Positions 43,663-53,424 of a stretch of DNA of 64,000 nt are shown here, piece after piece. Source of the DNA: Parabacteroides distasonis ATCC 8503 (GTDB lineage Bacteria; Bacteroidota; Bacteroidia; Bacteroidales; Tannerellaceae). Location of the stretch: assembly GCF_000012845.1 (NCBI RefSeq), contig NC_009615.1:1015501-1079500 (forward strand), written 5' to 3'. Position 1 is the stretch's first letter. Every line of letters begins with the position of its first letter. A program made the translations under genes and the position numbers. The notes beneath the pieces were generated by a model. That model searched no databases and was not told the DNA's origin. It saw only the letters and a list, made by a program, of their open reading frames with translations.

Positions 43663-45219
43663 TTATGTGCCCAATGAATGTTTGATAGCCTTTCGTATCG
43701 CTTCCGCATCCTCCTTGTTTTCCTTTAATATGGAGAGAATCAGGTTTAAATAACTCTCTTTGTTACTGATACCGCAGATCGCGCATAGGCGGCTCTGTGG
43801 TAACATCCCTTTTTGATTATAAACACGGAGGATGCTTTTGTAGTTCTCCGTTTCTATATAAGACTCGAACTCTTCTTTTATGTTTTTGTATATTTCTTCC
43901 ACATGGATGTTCAGACGGATACTCTCTACATGTTCGGTTAATTGCTCCACCGTCGTTATCTTGCGATCAACGGTAGTCTCCAGTTTTTTACGGACTTGAT
44001 GTTTGGCATGAAGGATTACTTGCGAGTCCAGTTCTTTTTGGAAAAGACGTACTACGTTTTCTTTCACTTGCTTGAAAACATCGTCCGGATCTTTCATCAA
44101 CCGTTTGGCGACCGTCTTGATCACATCCTCTATCATCAATAGGTTCTCCACTTCCGCTACGTCCGGTACATAAATATGTTGTTCCCGTAGATAGTTTATT
44201 TCTCCTTGTGTACGCCTATCACGATCTACGATACCTTTGCTATCTAATGTATGGAAGTCTTTCAGTTGGCCGAACGCTTTGGTTGTCTCGATTACTTTTT
44301 GGCAACCACCCATCGGTTTCACCAAATAATCGGGGAATATGAAGGGGTAAAGCTTACTGTCGATACTGTTCGTGTCGGTCCCTTCGATAAACAAGATCGG
44401 TTTCCGGCTGCCAAGTATTTCCATATATACTTCTTCCGGGAAACTTTCATTACTCTCGATCAACTCGTAATCCCATACGGAATGATCCGCGTCGTAAGAA
44501 CGAATCCAGATCCGTTTGCTGTCGGAGCGGGAGGTGGCGAAATCAATGTCATGTGTGAGATAAACAAACGTACAGTCCGGACGTATCGCCTCAATCTCGT
44601 CCCAAAGCTGGTTCTTTATGGAGTTGTGGAGAAGGGTTTCCGGCTCTTCGATCACGAGCAAGGCGTTCGGGCATGCGCATAATGCGGCCCCAATCAAGTA
44701 GAACACCAGTTTCTCGCTATCGCTCATGCGTCCGGCGGTGTAGGAATTTGAATCACGCCCCGTGGATACAAGCTCGATAAATCCCGACTTTCGTATCAGA
44801 CGATTATGCGGAAACATCTTTTCCCAGATCGCTTGTATAATATCTATCTTGGTGATCGGAGGATCTACTTCGTTATTAGTCTTGCAGGCTTCCTTGAAAT
44901 TGACTGCCGCCTCGAACTCCTCGCTCTGGAGTTGCAAAATCAGTTTCTCGTATTCAGAAATACGTGGCATGAACAGTCGTTCTTTGATCATAGACTGTAA
45001 ACGTGCGAATTCATTGGAGGCCGATAATTTAGATTCGTCATCGCTGATGAATAAGGCATGTATACCGGATATTCTTTTCGCTTGACCCGCATATCTCTCC
45101 AATAAATCTCTGCCAAAAGAGCTTTTTCCCGCACCGTTCGCTCCGATCACGACTAATATCTTCGTGTCTAGCATGATGGGATGTGTCACATTAACTTTCG
45201 TTGGGAGTGTTAGTTCCAT
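43663..45219 (-). CDS. AAA ATPase with DUF4435 (TOPRIM-like) region
   Basis: A 518-residue protein. An ABC/SMC-like ATPase with Walker A GANGAGKSS (29-37) and Walker B in LLVIEEPETLLH is followed by a DUF4435 region with KPILFIEGTDTNSIDSKLY and GIVDRDRR, similar to the TOPRIM nuclease of OLD-family proteins. A C-terminal helical part completes it. ATPase-TOPRIM proteins often act in anti-phage defence; here the gene stands alone. The minus strand has TATCTTTG (45241-45248) upstream as a likely -7 box. Confidence 0.75.
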   Translation of the reverse strand: MELTLPTKVNVTHPIMLDTKILVVIGANGAGKSSFGRDLLERYAGQAKRISGIHALFISDDESKLSASNEFARLQSMIKERLFMPRISEYEKLILQLQSEEFEAAVNFKEACKTNNEVDPPITKIDIIQAIWEKMFPHNRLIRKSGFIELVSTGRDSNSYTAGRMSDSEKLVFYLIGAALCACPNALLVIEEPETLLHNSIKNQLWDEIEAIRPDCTFVYLTHDIDFATSRSDSKRIWIRSYDADHSVWDYELIESNESFPEEVYMEILGSRKPILFIEGTDTNSIDSKLYPFIFPDYLVKPMGGCQKVIETTKAFGQLKDFHTLDSKGIVDRDRRTQGEINYLREQHIYVPDVAEVENLLMIEDVIKTVAKRLMKDPDDVFKQVKENVVRLFQKELDSQVILHAKHQVRKKLETTVDRKITTVEQLTEHVESIRLNIHVEEIYKNIKEEFESYIETENYKSILRVYNQKGMLPQSRLCAICGISNKESYLNLILSILKENKEDAEAIRKAIKHSLGT

Positions 45220-45286
45220 ACATGTTATTGATTAGGTTTTCAAAGATAAGCTTTTTCTTTGAAAGTTCGCACGAGACCTAAAAAAT

Positions 45287-45331
45287 AAAGTGCCTTTTCC
45301 GAAACATCCTTAAAGACGGGAAAGGCACTTT
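45287..45331 (-). terminator. terminator of the small helical gene
   Basis: A 14-bp stem with one G-U pair (AAAGTGCCTTTTCC and its partner) around a 17-nt loop. On the minus strand it is followed by a T-run, so it ends the 70-residue gene's transcript and isolates the ATPase gene. Confidence 0.75.
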
Positions 45332-45357
45332 TATTAAAACCTTAGCAGAGTTTTTTC

Positions 45358-45570
45358 TTATTTGCTCTTCTCCAAGATAACGCGAGCGAGGCGAGCTTGT
45401 ATTTGCATTAATGTATTAACATCCTCGTTCTCGAAATTGATGTCAGCTACTTTTAAACTTCTTTTGGAAACTACCGGAGCCGATTTAGCAGCCATTAATT
45501 CTTGTACTAATTCATCTACTTGCTCTTTGATTTTCTCTGCCTTTTTTGAATAATCTACTGTACGTGCCAT
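45358..45570 (-). CDS. small helical protein of unknown function
   Basis: A 70-residue Lys/Glu-rich helical protein (KAEKIKEQVDELVQELM, then NTLMQIQARLARVILEKS). It has its own -7 box (minus-strand TATCTTTG, 45606-45613) and terminator, so it is probably a real, singly transcribed gene. No family was recognised. Confidence 0.6.
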   Translation of the reverse strand: MARTVDYSKKAEKIKEQVDELVQELMAAKSAPVVSKRSLKVADINFENEDVNTLMQIQARLARVILEKSK

Positions 45571-45672
45571 AGTTCTTTTGATATTTTATTTTATGAATAC
45601 TATCGCAAAGATAATTACATTTTTATAATACACATAATAAAACGTAAATATTCTGTGCTATTTTTACGAAAA

Positions 45673-45705
45673 AGTCCGAGCTGCAATATTTTCGCAGCCC
45701 GGACT
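45673..45705 (-). terminator. terminator of the amino acid antiporter gene
   Basis: A 12-bp stem with one mismatch (AGTCCGAGCTGC with GCAGCCCGGACT) around a 9-nt loop; the minus strand continues in a T-run. It lies 25 bp beyond the antiporter stop. Confidence 0.75.
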
Positions 45706-45730
45706 AGGTAATTATCGAGATGAATGTGTG

Positions 45731-47218
45731 TTATGCTTTTGTCGTATTCGTCTCGGATACGTCATTTTTTACTTCCCAATGGAACGGTTCGAATTCAGTG
45801 TTCGGATCTACCCAAGATGCTTTCTTAGACGCATAGATAATAAACGGTGCCGCAACGACAACAATTACACCGATGAAGAGAACGGCGAACCAAACCGTAT
45901 TATTTCCTGTAGAAATCTGGCTAGGAGGAATGAAACTTAATACGAACGCTAATAAGGAACCACAGAATCCTAAACCTCCGATTAACCACATCAAGCCATT
46001 GCCACCTTTTCCGATACGGAAAGGACGACCTGCCTTTTTCATCTTATAACGTAATGCGATCGCTCCGGAGAACATCAACATATACATTATTAAATATAAG
46101 ATCACCGTAAGCTGTGATAAGATCTGATAAAAGCTTTGTACGGATGGCATTACCACGAATAATAAGCTAAGAAGTGTAACAGCCGCTCCTTGGATATAAA
46201 GGATGTTTTTCTGTACGCCGATCTTATTGGTCTTCTGGAAGAACGGGGGCAGATAACCTGCTTTACCAACTGCGAATATACCTTTGGAAGGACCAGCGAC
46301 CCATGTCAATACTCCTGCTAATACGCCAAATGCCAAAGCGATAGCGATAATTGGGGATAACCATGAGGCATGAATGTACTTGAAGTAATTGTCGAATCCC
46401 ACTAATAAACTTTGCGTAAGATTGATGTCTTTCTCTGGGATAATAATACCCAACGCAAAAGTTCCTAGTACGAAGATTACAACGGTGATCAAGGCACCGA
46501 TAAATACAGCTTTCGGATAGTTTTTAGAAGGATTGTCAACGTCTTTCACGTGAATACCGCCCATTTCCATACCTGCGTAAAAAAGGAAGATACTTGCGGC
46601 TAAGACTAAGTTGTCGAATTTACTGAAGTCGGGGAAGAAGTTACTGTGGAAATCCATATTGGAATGCCCGCCAGTCGCTAGGTATACGATACCTAAAATG
46701 ATGAGTAACGCCGCTGGTATGATAGTACCTACCATACCTCCGATTTTCGCTACTTTTCCAACCCAACTCAATCCCTTTAGTGAGATAAATGTAGCCAGCC
46801 AATAAATAATTAACACGATCGCTAATGTGTAGTATTTGTTATTCGCCAGCAGCATATCTTCGGGATGATCCATACCGATGAAGGCGATGGATACGGCTCC
46901 AAAAGTTAATACTGTCGGATACCAGATCGTACTTTCAATCCATTGAACCCAGATAGCCAGAAAGCCTAGACGTTTTCCATAGGCCTCACCTACCCAACGG
47001 AATACACCACCTTGTTTGTCTTGGAACATTGCCGCTAATTCCGCTGCCACCAAAGAGGTCGGGATTAAGAATACGATTGCCGCGAATAAGTAATAGAAAG
47101 CCGAACTTAGTCCGTATACGGCTTCTGCTGGCAGTCCGCGTAAAGATACTACTGCCGTCACGTTCATGATTGCTAGGGTAAACACACCTAGCTTTACTGT
47201 CTTGTTGATATTTGCCAT
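45731..47218 (-). CDS. APC-family amino acid antiporter, GadC-like
   Basis: A 495-residue protein with 12 predicted membrane helices. The start (VFTLAIMNVTAVVSLRGLPA) and EAYGKRLGFLAIWVQWIEST match the glutamate:GABA antiporter group of the APC superfamily. These exchange an amino acid for its decarboxylated product during acid stress. No glutamate decarboxylase lies in the window, so the substrate pair is uncertain. The C-terminus is a soluble acidic tail like the pH-gating plug of GadC. Confidence 0.8.
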   Translation of the reverse strand: MANINKTVKLGVFTLAIMNVTAVVSLRGLPAEAVYGLSSAFYYLFAAIVFLIPTSLVAAELAAMFQDKQGGVFRWVGEAYGKRLGFLAIWVQWIESTIWYPTVLTFGAVSIAFIGMDHPEDMLLANNKYYTLAIVLIIYWLATFISLKGLSWVGKVAKIGGMVGTIIPAALLIILGIVYLATGGHSNMDFHSNFFPDFSKFDNLVLAASIFLFYAGMEMGGIHVKDVDNPSKNYPKAVFIGALITVVIFVLGTFALGIIIPEKDINLTQSLLVGFDNYFKYIHASWLSPIIAIALAFGVLAGVLTWVAGPSKGIFAVGKAGYLPPFFQKTNKIGVQKNILYIQGAAVTLLSLLFVVMPSVQSFYQILSQLTVILYLIMYMLMFSGAIALRYKMKKAGRPFRIGKGGNGLMWLIGGLGFCGSLLAFVLSFIPPSQISTGNNTVWFAVLFIGVIVVVAAPFIIYASKKASWVDPNTEFEPFHWEVKNDVSETNTTKA

Positions 47219-47415
47219 AGATTTATGTTTTAAAAATGAGAATTACTTCTCTCGTTTAAGTCTGAGTTTATAACAGCGAATCAAAGAAGATGTTTTGTTT
47301 TTGCTACGTAAAACTTGGTTAATTAACACATTTCGCTGTTTAAACAAATGGTATATGAGGTTTGTTGTCATAAACCAAAATGAAAAGGATTATAATTAAA
47401 TAAATAGTAACGCTT

Positions 47416-48162
47416 ATGAAAATGGCCGTATTTGATTTCGCATTGAGAAAGAAGGGAGTATATGGTGTGTTACATATCATTATACTATTGTTGTCGCTGT
47501 TCTTGGTTATCAGTATCTCCATCGATACATTTAAGAATATTCCCTTTTACACGCAAACTTCTTATAAGAAGATTCAATTATGGATCTGTTTGTTTTTTCT
47601 TTTCGATTTTGTTTTGGAATTTTTCCTGTCGAAAGATAAATTACGTTATTTGCGAACGCACTTTATTTTCTTGCTCGTAGCGATCCCTTACCAAAATATA
47701 ATAGAATATTATCATATTATCACCTCACCCGAGCTTAGTTATTTCTTACGTTTCGTTCCTTTGGTACGGGGTGGGTATGCGTTGGCGATCGTGGTGGGAT
47801 GGTTGTCGTACAATAAGGCGTCGGGCTTGTTTGTCTCTTACTTGACGATGTTGCTGGCCACGGTTTATTTCTCAAGTCTTATATTTTTTGTCTTGGAGCA
47901 CAAGGTGAACCCGTTGGTGGCTAATTATGGGGACGCTCTATGGTGGGCGTTTATGGATGTGACAACGGTTGGCTCTAACATATCCGCTATTACGGTTACG
48001 GGGCGAGTCCTTTCGGTCGTATTGGCTGCTTTGGGCATGATGATGTTTCCAATATTTACGGTATATGTGACAAGCCTTGTCCAAAAAAGTAACGAGGAGA
48101 AAAAAAGGTTTTATGAGAACATGCAGGCTCCTTCTCCCCAGCCAGAGGTGAAGGATAAATAG
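47416..48162 (+). CDS. voltage-gated-type ion channel with atypical filter
   Basis: A 248-residue protein with six membrane segments in the S1-S6 plan and a pore loop ALWWAFMDVTTVGSNISAIT. The usual K+ filter TVGYG is replaced by TVGSN, so K+ selectivity is doubtful; a weakly selective cation channel is possible. There is no S4 with regular Arg spacing and no C-terminal RCK domain, only a short charged tail. The 200-bp gap upstream to the antiporter gene holds both divergent promoters, not resolved. Confidence 0.7.
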   Translation: MKMAVFDFALRKKGVYGVLHIIILLLSLFLVISISIDTFKNIPFYTQTSYKKIQLWICLFFLFDFVLEFFLSKDKLRYLRTHFIFLLVAIPYQNIIEYYHIITSPELSYFLRFVPLVRGGYALAIVVGWLSYNKASGLFVSYLTMLLATVYFSSLIFFVLEHKVNPLVANYGDALWWAFMDVTTVGSNISAITVTGRVLSVVLAALGMMMFPIFTVYVTSLVQKSNEEKKRFYENMQAPSPQPEVKDK

Positions 48163-48259
48163 AAACTCTAGTTCCTACAGTGGATACTGCGAGGTCTTCC
48201 CGTAGGGAACAAACAGGCTGGAGGAAGTGGCGGAGATTACACTATGATTTGCTGGAAAG

Positions 48260-48291
48260 TTTGATTGGCTTCTGTTTTTTTCGTATCTTTA
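48260..48291 (+). promoter_or_regulatory. promoter of uvrA
   Basis: TTTG at 48260-48263, a 20-bp gap and TATCTTTA at 48284-48291 match the Bacteroidota -33/-7 layout apart from the last base. It lies 27 bp before the ATG at 48319. Confidence 0.6.
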
Positions 48292-48318
48292 CGGCCCCTA
48301 AAACCAGATAGGTAAAAG

Positions 48319-51174
48319 ATGATAAAAGATAAGCAGGCATTGGAAGGCGGGCGCATATCCATACTTGGCGCACGTGTTCATAATCTGAAGAATATAGATG
48401 TAGAGATTCCGAGGAATAAGTTGACGGTGATTACCGGCATGAGTGGTAGCGGCAAGTCATCATTGGCGTTCGATACGATTTTCGCTGAGGGACAAAGGCG
48501 GTATGTGGAGACATTCTCGGCTTACGCCCGGAATTTCTTAGGGAATATGGAGAGACCCGATGTGGATAAGATAACGGGTCTGAGTCCGGTTATCTCCATT
48601 GAGCAAAAGACAACCAATAAGAATCCTCGTTCCACCGTCGGTACGACTACCGAGATCTATGACTTTTTCCGTTTGCTTTACGCTAGGGCGGGAGAGGCCT
48701 ATTCCTATTTGAGCGGGGAGAAGATGGTGAAATATACCGAGGATCAAGTCTTACGGCTGATCTTGGATGAGTACAACGGGAAAAAAACGTATCTCTTGGC
48801 TCCGTTGGTCCGTAATCGTAAGGGGCACTATAAGGAACTTTTCGAGCAGATACGTAAAAAAGGATATCTGAACGTCCGTGTCGATGGCGAGTTGAAAGAG
48901 ATCTTCCATGGGATGAAGCTGGATCGTTATAAGATGCACAGCATCGAGGTGGTGATCGATAAGATGATTGTCTCCGAGGCAGACGAGCGTCGTTTGAAAG
49001 AGAGCTTGAAGATCGCCATGAAGCAAGGCGATGGCCTTGTGCTGATACTGGATGCCGAGACTAACGAGGTTCGCCATTATAGTCGTCGTTTGATGGACCC
49101 GGTGACCGGATTGTCTTACAGTGAGCCGGCTCCGCATAATTTCTCGTTCAACTCCCCTCAAGGAGCGTGTCCGAAATGTAAAGGCTTAGGACAGGTCAAT
49201 TTGTTGGATATGGACAAGATCGTTCCCGATCCATCCTTAAGTATATATAGCGGTGGCATCGTCGCTTTGGGTAAATATAAGAATTCGTTGATATTCTGGC
49301 AGATTGAGGCGCTTTGCCAAAAGCATGGCGTGACGATCAAGACGCCTATACGGGATATTCCCGAGGAGGCGATGGACGAGATCATGAACGGTACGGACGA
49401 GCGGTTGCAGATCAAGAATGACTCGTTAGGATCGTCTAACTATTTTTTGTCGTATGAGGGAGTCGCCAAGTATATCTTGATGCAACAGGAGAGCGAGGCA
49501 TCCGCCTCGGCGCAGAAATGGGCGGGACAATTCATCAAGATGGCCACTTGTCCGGAATGTAACGGCTGGCGATTGAATAAGGAGGCGTTGAGCTACCGGA
49601 TAGCGGGAAAGAATATCGCCGAGTTGTCGGCCATGGATATCTCGGAATTATACGAGTGGCTGGAGGGTATCGAGGAGAAGCTGGACCCGAAACAGCTTCG
49701 GATCGCTACGGAGATATTGAAGGAGATACGCTCCCGCCTGCGCTTCTTGCTGGATGTGGGATTGGATTATCTTTCCATGAACCGGGGTTCCGCTACCTTG
49801 TCTGGCGGTGAGAGCCAGCGTATCCGTTTGGCTACCCAGATCGGAAGTCAATTGGTGAACGTACTTTATATATTGGATGAGCCGAGTATCGGTTTACACC
49901 AACGGGACAACGTCCGTTTGATTAATTCCCTGAAACAATTGCGTGATACGGGAAACTCCGTGATCGTCGTGGAGCATGATAAGGATATGATGCTGAGTGC
50001 CGATTACGTGGTGGATATGGGGCCTAAAGCGGGCCGTCTGGGTGGTGAGGTCGTCTTTGAGGGAACGCCCAAGGAGATGTTGCGTGTAGATACCTTGACC
50101 TCTTCCTATCTGAATGGAAACACGGAGATAGCCGTTCCTGCCGAGCGTCGGAAAGGCAACGGGCAGTTTATTACGATCAAGGGAGCCAGTGGCAATAACC
50201 TGAAGCATGTGGACGTGTCTTTTCCCTTGGGTACGCTTATTTGCGTCACGGGTGTGTCGGGTAGCGGAAAGTCTACCTTGATAAATCGCACGCTGCAACC
50301 GATCTTGAGCCAGCATTTCTATCACTCGCTGGAAGACCCCTTGGCATACGACGTCATCGAGGGAATCGAGCATGTAGATAAGATCGTGAATGTGGATCAA
50401 TCTCCGATCGGTCGTTCCCCCCGGAGCAACCCGGCTACCTATACGGGGGTATTCTCGGATATCCGGAATCTGTTCGTGGAACTTCCGGAATCGAAGGTGA
50501 GAGGGTATAAACCGGGACGTTTCTCTTTTAACGTATCGGGCGGACGGTGCGAGACCTGTAAGGGAAATGGCTATAAGACGATCGAGATGAATTTCCTACC
50601 GGACGTGCTGGTGCCTTGCGAGGATTGTCACGGCAAGCGATATAACCGGGAAACCCTAGAGGTTCGTTTTCGTGGGAAATCAATTGCGGATATCTTGGAT
50701 ATGACGATTAATATGGCAGTGGAGTTCTTCGAGAATATCCCGACGATCTTATCCAAGATCAAGGTCCTGCAAGATGTAGGTCTGGGATATATCAAGTTGG
50801 GGCAACCCTCTACTACCTTATCCGGTGGCGAGAGCCAACGTGTCAAGCTGGCTACCGAGCTGGCGAAGCGGGATACGGGAAAGACGCTTTATGTATTGGA
50901 TGAACCTACCACCGGTCTGCACTTCGAGGATATCCGGGTCTTGCTGGGGGTATTGAACAAGTTGGTGGATAAAGGCAACACGATCATCGTTATCGAACAT
51001 AACCTCGATGTTATCAAGAGCGCCGATTACTTGATCGATATGGGCCCCGAGGGCGGTCGCCGTGGAGGCAATGTCCTTTTTACCGGAACTCCGGAAGCTT
51101 TAGCAAAGAGTGGCGTCGGGTTTACGGCTCCGTTCTTGAAAGAAGAGTTAGATATAGCAAATAAGAAAAAATGA
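48319..51174 (+). CDS. uvrA: excinuclease ABC subunit A
   Basis: A 951-residue protein with two ABC ATPase halves: Walker A GMSGSGKSS (near 40) and GVSGSGKST (near 650), with LSGGESQRI and LSGGESQRV signatures. Zinc modules are visible as CPKCKGLG and CETCKGNGYKTIEMNF...CEDCHGKRYN. UvrA scans DNA for bulky lesions and loads UvrB. Length matches canonical UvrA. Its stop overlaps the ATG of the next small gene. Confidence 0.95.
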   Translation: MIKDKQALEGGRISILGARVHNLKNIDVEIPRNKLTVITGMSGSGKSSLAFDTIFAEGQRRYVETFSAYARNFLGNMERPDVDKITGLSPVISIEQKTTNKNPRSTVGTTTEIYDFFRLLYARAGEAYSYLSGEKMVKYTEDQVLRLILDEYNGKKTYLLAPLVRNRKGHYKELFEQIRKKGYLNVRVDGELKEIFHGMKLDRYKMHSIEVVIDKMIVSEADERRLKESLKIAMKQGDGLVLILDAETNEVRHYSRRLMDPVTGLSYSEPAPHNFSFNSPQGACPKCKGLGQVNLLDMDKIVPDPSLSIYSGGIVALGKYKNSLIFWQIEALCQKHGVTIKTPIRDIPEEAMDEIMNGTDERLQIKNDSLGSSNYFLSYEGVAKYILMQQESEASASAQKWAGQFIKMATCPECNGWRLNKEALSYRIAGKNIAELSAMDISELYEWLEGIEEKLDPKQLRIATEILKEIRSRLRFLLDVGLDYLSMNRGSATLSGGESQRIRLATQIGSQLVNVLYILDEPSIGLHQRDNVRLINSLKQLRDTGNSVIVVEHDKDMMLSADYVVDMGPKAGRLGGEVVFEGTPKEMLRVDTLTSSYLNGNTEIAVPAERRKGNGQFITIKGASGNNLKHVDVSFPLGTLICVTGVSGSGKSTLINRTLQPILSQHFYHSLEDPLAYDVIEGIEHVDKIVNVDQSPIGRSPRSNPATYTGVFSDIRNLFVELPESKVRGYKPGRFSFNVSGGRCETCKGNGYKTIEMNFLPDVLVPCEDCHGKRYNRETLEVRFRGKSIADILDMTINMAVEFFENIPTILSKIKVLQDVGLGYIKLGQPSTTLSGGESQRVKLATELAKRDTGKTLYVLDEPTTGLHFEDIRVLLGVLNKLVDKGNTIIVIEHNLDVIKSADYLIDMGPEGGRRGGNVLFTGTPEALAKSGVGFTAPFLKEELDIANKKK

Positions 51175-51392
51175 AGAATCCTATACAAATGATCAAGCAG
51201 TGCGTGGAGAAGGAGGAACCTTACTTCGTGCTGAGAGGGCAGGACGTATGTGCGTTGGCTGCCATAGAGACCTATTATGAGGAGGTGAGGAATAAGGTGA
51301 AAGATCCTTATTTCATCGAGGAGATCGAAGAGATCATGAAAGATTTCCGGGCGTACCGGGAGGAAGTGTCTAACACTAAAATACCGGATTGA
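51171..51392 (+). CDS. small protein translationally coupled to uvrA
   Basis: A 73-residue charged helical protein (KNPIQMIKQCVEKEEPYF, LAAIETYYEEVRNKV). The ATGA overlap with uvrA and 3-bp gap to the next gene indicate one operon. No family was recognised, and no link to repair can be shown. Confidence 0.6.
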   Translation: MKNPIQMIKQCVEKEEPYFVLRGQDVCALAAIETYYEEVRNKVKDPYFIEEIEEIMKDFRAYREEVSNTKIPD

Positions 51393-51395
51393 TTT

Positions 51396-51995
51396 ATGGC
51401 AGACGACAGTTACAAGACCATCAAGCAAGTAGCCGAGGGATATTATACCGAGAAGCGCAGCCGCTTTATCTCGTATGCTATCCCCGTGCGTACGGTAGAA
51501 GAGGTGAAGGAGCAACTGGAGAAATACCGTAAACAATATTATGATGCCCGCCATGTATGCTGGGCGTATATGTTAGGTCCAGAGCGGCAGACGTTCCGGG
51601 CCAACGATGACGGGGAGCCTTCTTCCACGGCCGGGAAACCGATCCTCGGACAGATCAACTCGAATGAGCTGACCGATTTATTGATTGTCGTAGTACGTTA
51701 TTTTGGTGGAATCGAGTTAGGAACCAGCGGGCTGATCGTCGCTTATCGCACGGCCGCCGCCGAGGCTATCGCCGCCGCAGAGATCGAGGAACGTACGGTA
51801 GACGAGGACATCACGGTCGTTTTCGAATACCCATACCTGAACGGGATCATGCGTATCGTAAAAGAGGATAACCCCGCTATCATCTCACAGAAGTTCGAGA
51901 TGGATTGCGAGATGACGCTTCGTATCCGTAAAGGGGAGGCCGAACGCCTCAAGAATCGCTTGTTAAAGGTTGAGACCGCTTATCTAAAAGAGTAG
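51396..51995 (+). CDS. YigZ/IMPACT family protein
   Basis: A 199-residue protein with the family N-terminal domain: EKRSRFISYAIPV, HVCWAYMLG and ANDDGEPSSTAGKPIL, then VVVRYFGGIELGTSGL. A ferredoxin-like C-terminal domain follows. IMPACT relatives regulate the stress kinase GCN2 in eukaryotes; the bacterial role is not settled. It starts 3 bp after the previous stop. Confidence 0.9.
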   Translation: MADDSYKTIKQVAEGYYTEKRSRFISYAIPVRTVEEVKEQLEKYRKQYYDARHVCWAYMLGPERQTFRANDDGEPSSTAGKPILGQINSNELTDLLIVVVRYFGGIELGTSGLIVAYRTAAAEAIAAAEIEERTVDEDITVVFEYPYLNGIMRIVKEDNPAIISQKFEMDCEMTLRIRKGEAERLKNRLLKVETAYLKE

Positions 51996-52102
51996 CAAGC
52001 GATCAACTAATTCAATTTTCAATTGTTTTTTGTAGAGACAAGGCTCATGAGGAACCCTGCCCCTGCATTTTATTGTGTAAATATTAATATAGTTTTATCT
52101 GA

Positions 52103-53311
52103 ATGAAAAAAGTTCTTTTATTCTCTTTTTTTCTAGTGTTGGGTTTGGTCGTGTCGCAAATGCTTCCCGCTATGGTGGGGGAACAGTATTCGCTGGTAAA
52201 GACGATCTCTAATACATTTTTGTTTATTTGCCTTGCGTTTATCATGATTAATGTGGGGCGTGAGTTCGAGATTGATAAGACCCGGTGGAAGTCTTATACC
52301 GAAGATTATTTCATAGCGATGGCTACGGCTGCGTTTCCGTGGATATTCGTGGCTTTATATTATATGTTTGTCTTGCTTCCGGGCGATTTATGGGGAAGTT
52401 GGGACGCTTGGAAGGAGAACCTGTTGCTAAGCCGGTTCGCCGCGCCTACCTCGGCGGGTATCTTGTTTACGATGTTGGCCGCCGCCGGGCTAAAAGCCTC
52501 TTGGGTGTATAAGAAGGTACAGGTATTGGCGATCTTCGACGACTTGGATACGATCCTGTTGATGATCCCGTTGCAAATCATGATGATCGGCTTGCGCTGG
52601 CAATTGGGAGTCATTATTCTGGTTGTGGTATTGCTCTTGATTCTGGGTTGGAAGAAAATGGGATATTATAATGTACGTCAAGACTGGAAAGCCATCTTGT
52701 TCTATGCTGTCGTGACGTTTGGTATCACGCAAGTGATTTATCTGGTATCGAAACATATGTACGGGGAGGAGGCTAGCATCCATATCGAGGTACTTTTACC
52801 TGCGTTTGTCGTAGGTATGATCATGCGGCATAAGCATATCGATACCAAGATCGAGCATCAAGTGTCCGATTTTATCTCTTATCTCTTTATGTTCCTTGTC
52901 GGAGTGAGCATGCCGGTGTTTATGGGCGTGGATTTCGCTCAGCAAGCGGCGGAAGTAACTACGGTGACAGGTTCCCAGCCGATGATGTCATGGTCGATGA
53001 TCGCTTTACACGTCGTAATCGTCTCATTCTTATCCAATATCGGTAAACTATTTCCTTTGTTTTTCTACCGTGACCGGATGAAACGGGAGCGTTTGGCGCT
53101 GTCTATCGGTATGTTTACCCGTGGAGAGGTAGGAGCCGGCGTTATTTTCATAGCCTTGGGATATGGATTAGGTGGCCCTATGTTGATAATTTCTGTGTTA
53201 ACTATTGTGTTTAATTTAATTTTAACTGGTATCTTTGTCATCTGGGTAGAGAAACTCACACGCAGCGCTTATAACCTGGAGCAAGCAGGAAAAGCCAAAG
53301 CTGTCAATTAA
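52103..53311 (+). CDS. CPA-type cation:proton antiporter
   Basis: A 402-residue protein with about 11-12 membrane helices. The motif FAAPTSAGILFTMLAAAGL and the acidic FDDLDT pair match the ion-binding helices of CPA antiporters. It should exchange Na+ or K+ for H+ across the inner membrane. Directly downstream lies nhaA, so this is a small ion-homeostasis locus. The two genes are separated by 113 bp with a hairpin. Confidence 0.75.
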   Translation: MKKVLLFSFFLVLGLVVSQMLPAMVGEQYSLVKTISNTFLFICLAFIMINVGREFEIDKTRWKSYTEDYFIAMATAAFPWIFVALYYMFVLLPGDLWGSWDAWKENLLLSRFAAPTSAGILFTMLAAAGLKASWVYKKVQVLAIFDDLDTILLMIPLQIMMIGLRWQLGVIILVVVLLLILGWKKMGYYNVRQDWKAILFYAVVTFGITQVIYLVSKHMYGEEASIHIEVLLPAFVVGMIMRHKHIDTKIEHQVSDFISYLFMFLVGVSMPVFMGVDFAQQAAEVTTVTGSQPMMSWSMIALHVVIVSFLSNIGKLFPLFFYRDRMKRERLALSIGMFTRGEVGAGVIFIALGYGLGGPMLIISVLTIVFNLILTGIFVIWVEKLTRSAYNLEQAGKAKAVN

Positions 53312-53344
53312 TAGAAAAAACACTTGAAGGTATTTCAAGATGAT

Positions 53345-53376
53345 ATTCCGTTTCCCTCTTGGGAGGGAAACGGAAT
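53345..53376 (+). terminator. perfect hairpin between the two antiporter genes
   Basis: ATTCCGTTTCCCTC pairs perfectly over 14 bp with its complement around a TTGG loop. No T-run follows. Outer segments (GAAGGT near 53327 and ACCTTC near 53402) could extend the structure. It may be a terminator needing a factor or a leader structure of nhaA. Confidence 0.6.
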
Positions 53377-53424
53377 AGTCATAGTACGATCAATTGTTGA
53401 AGACCTTCATCTAACTTATTATTT

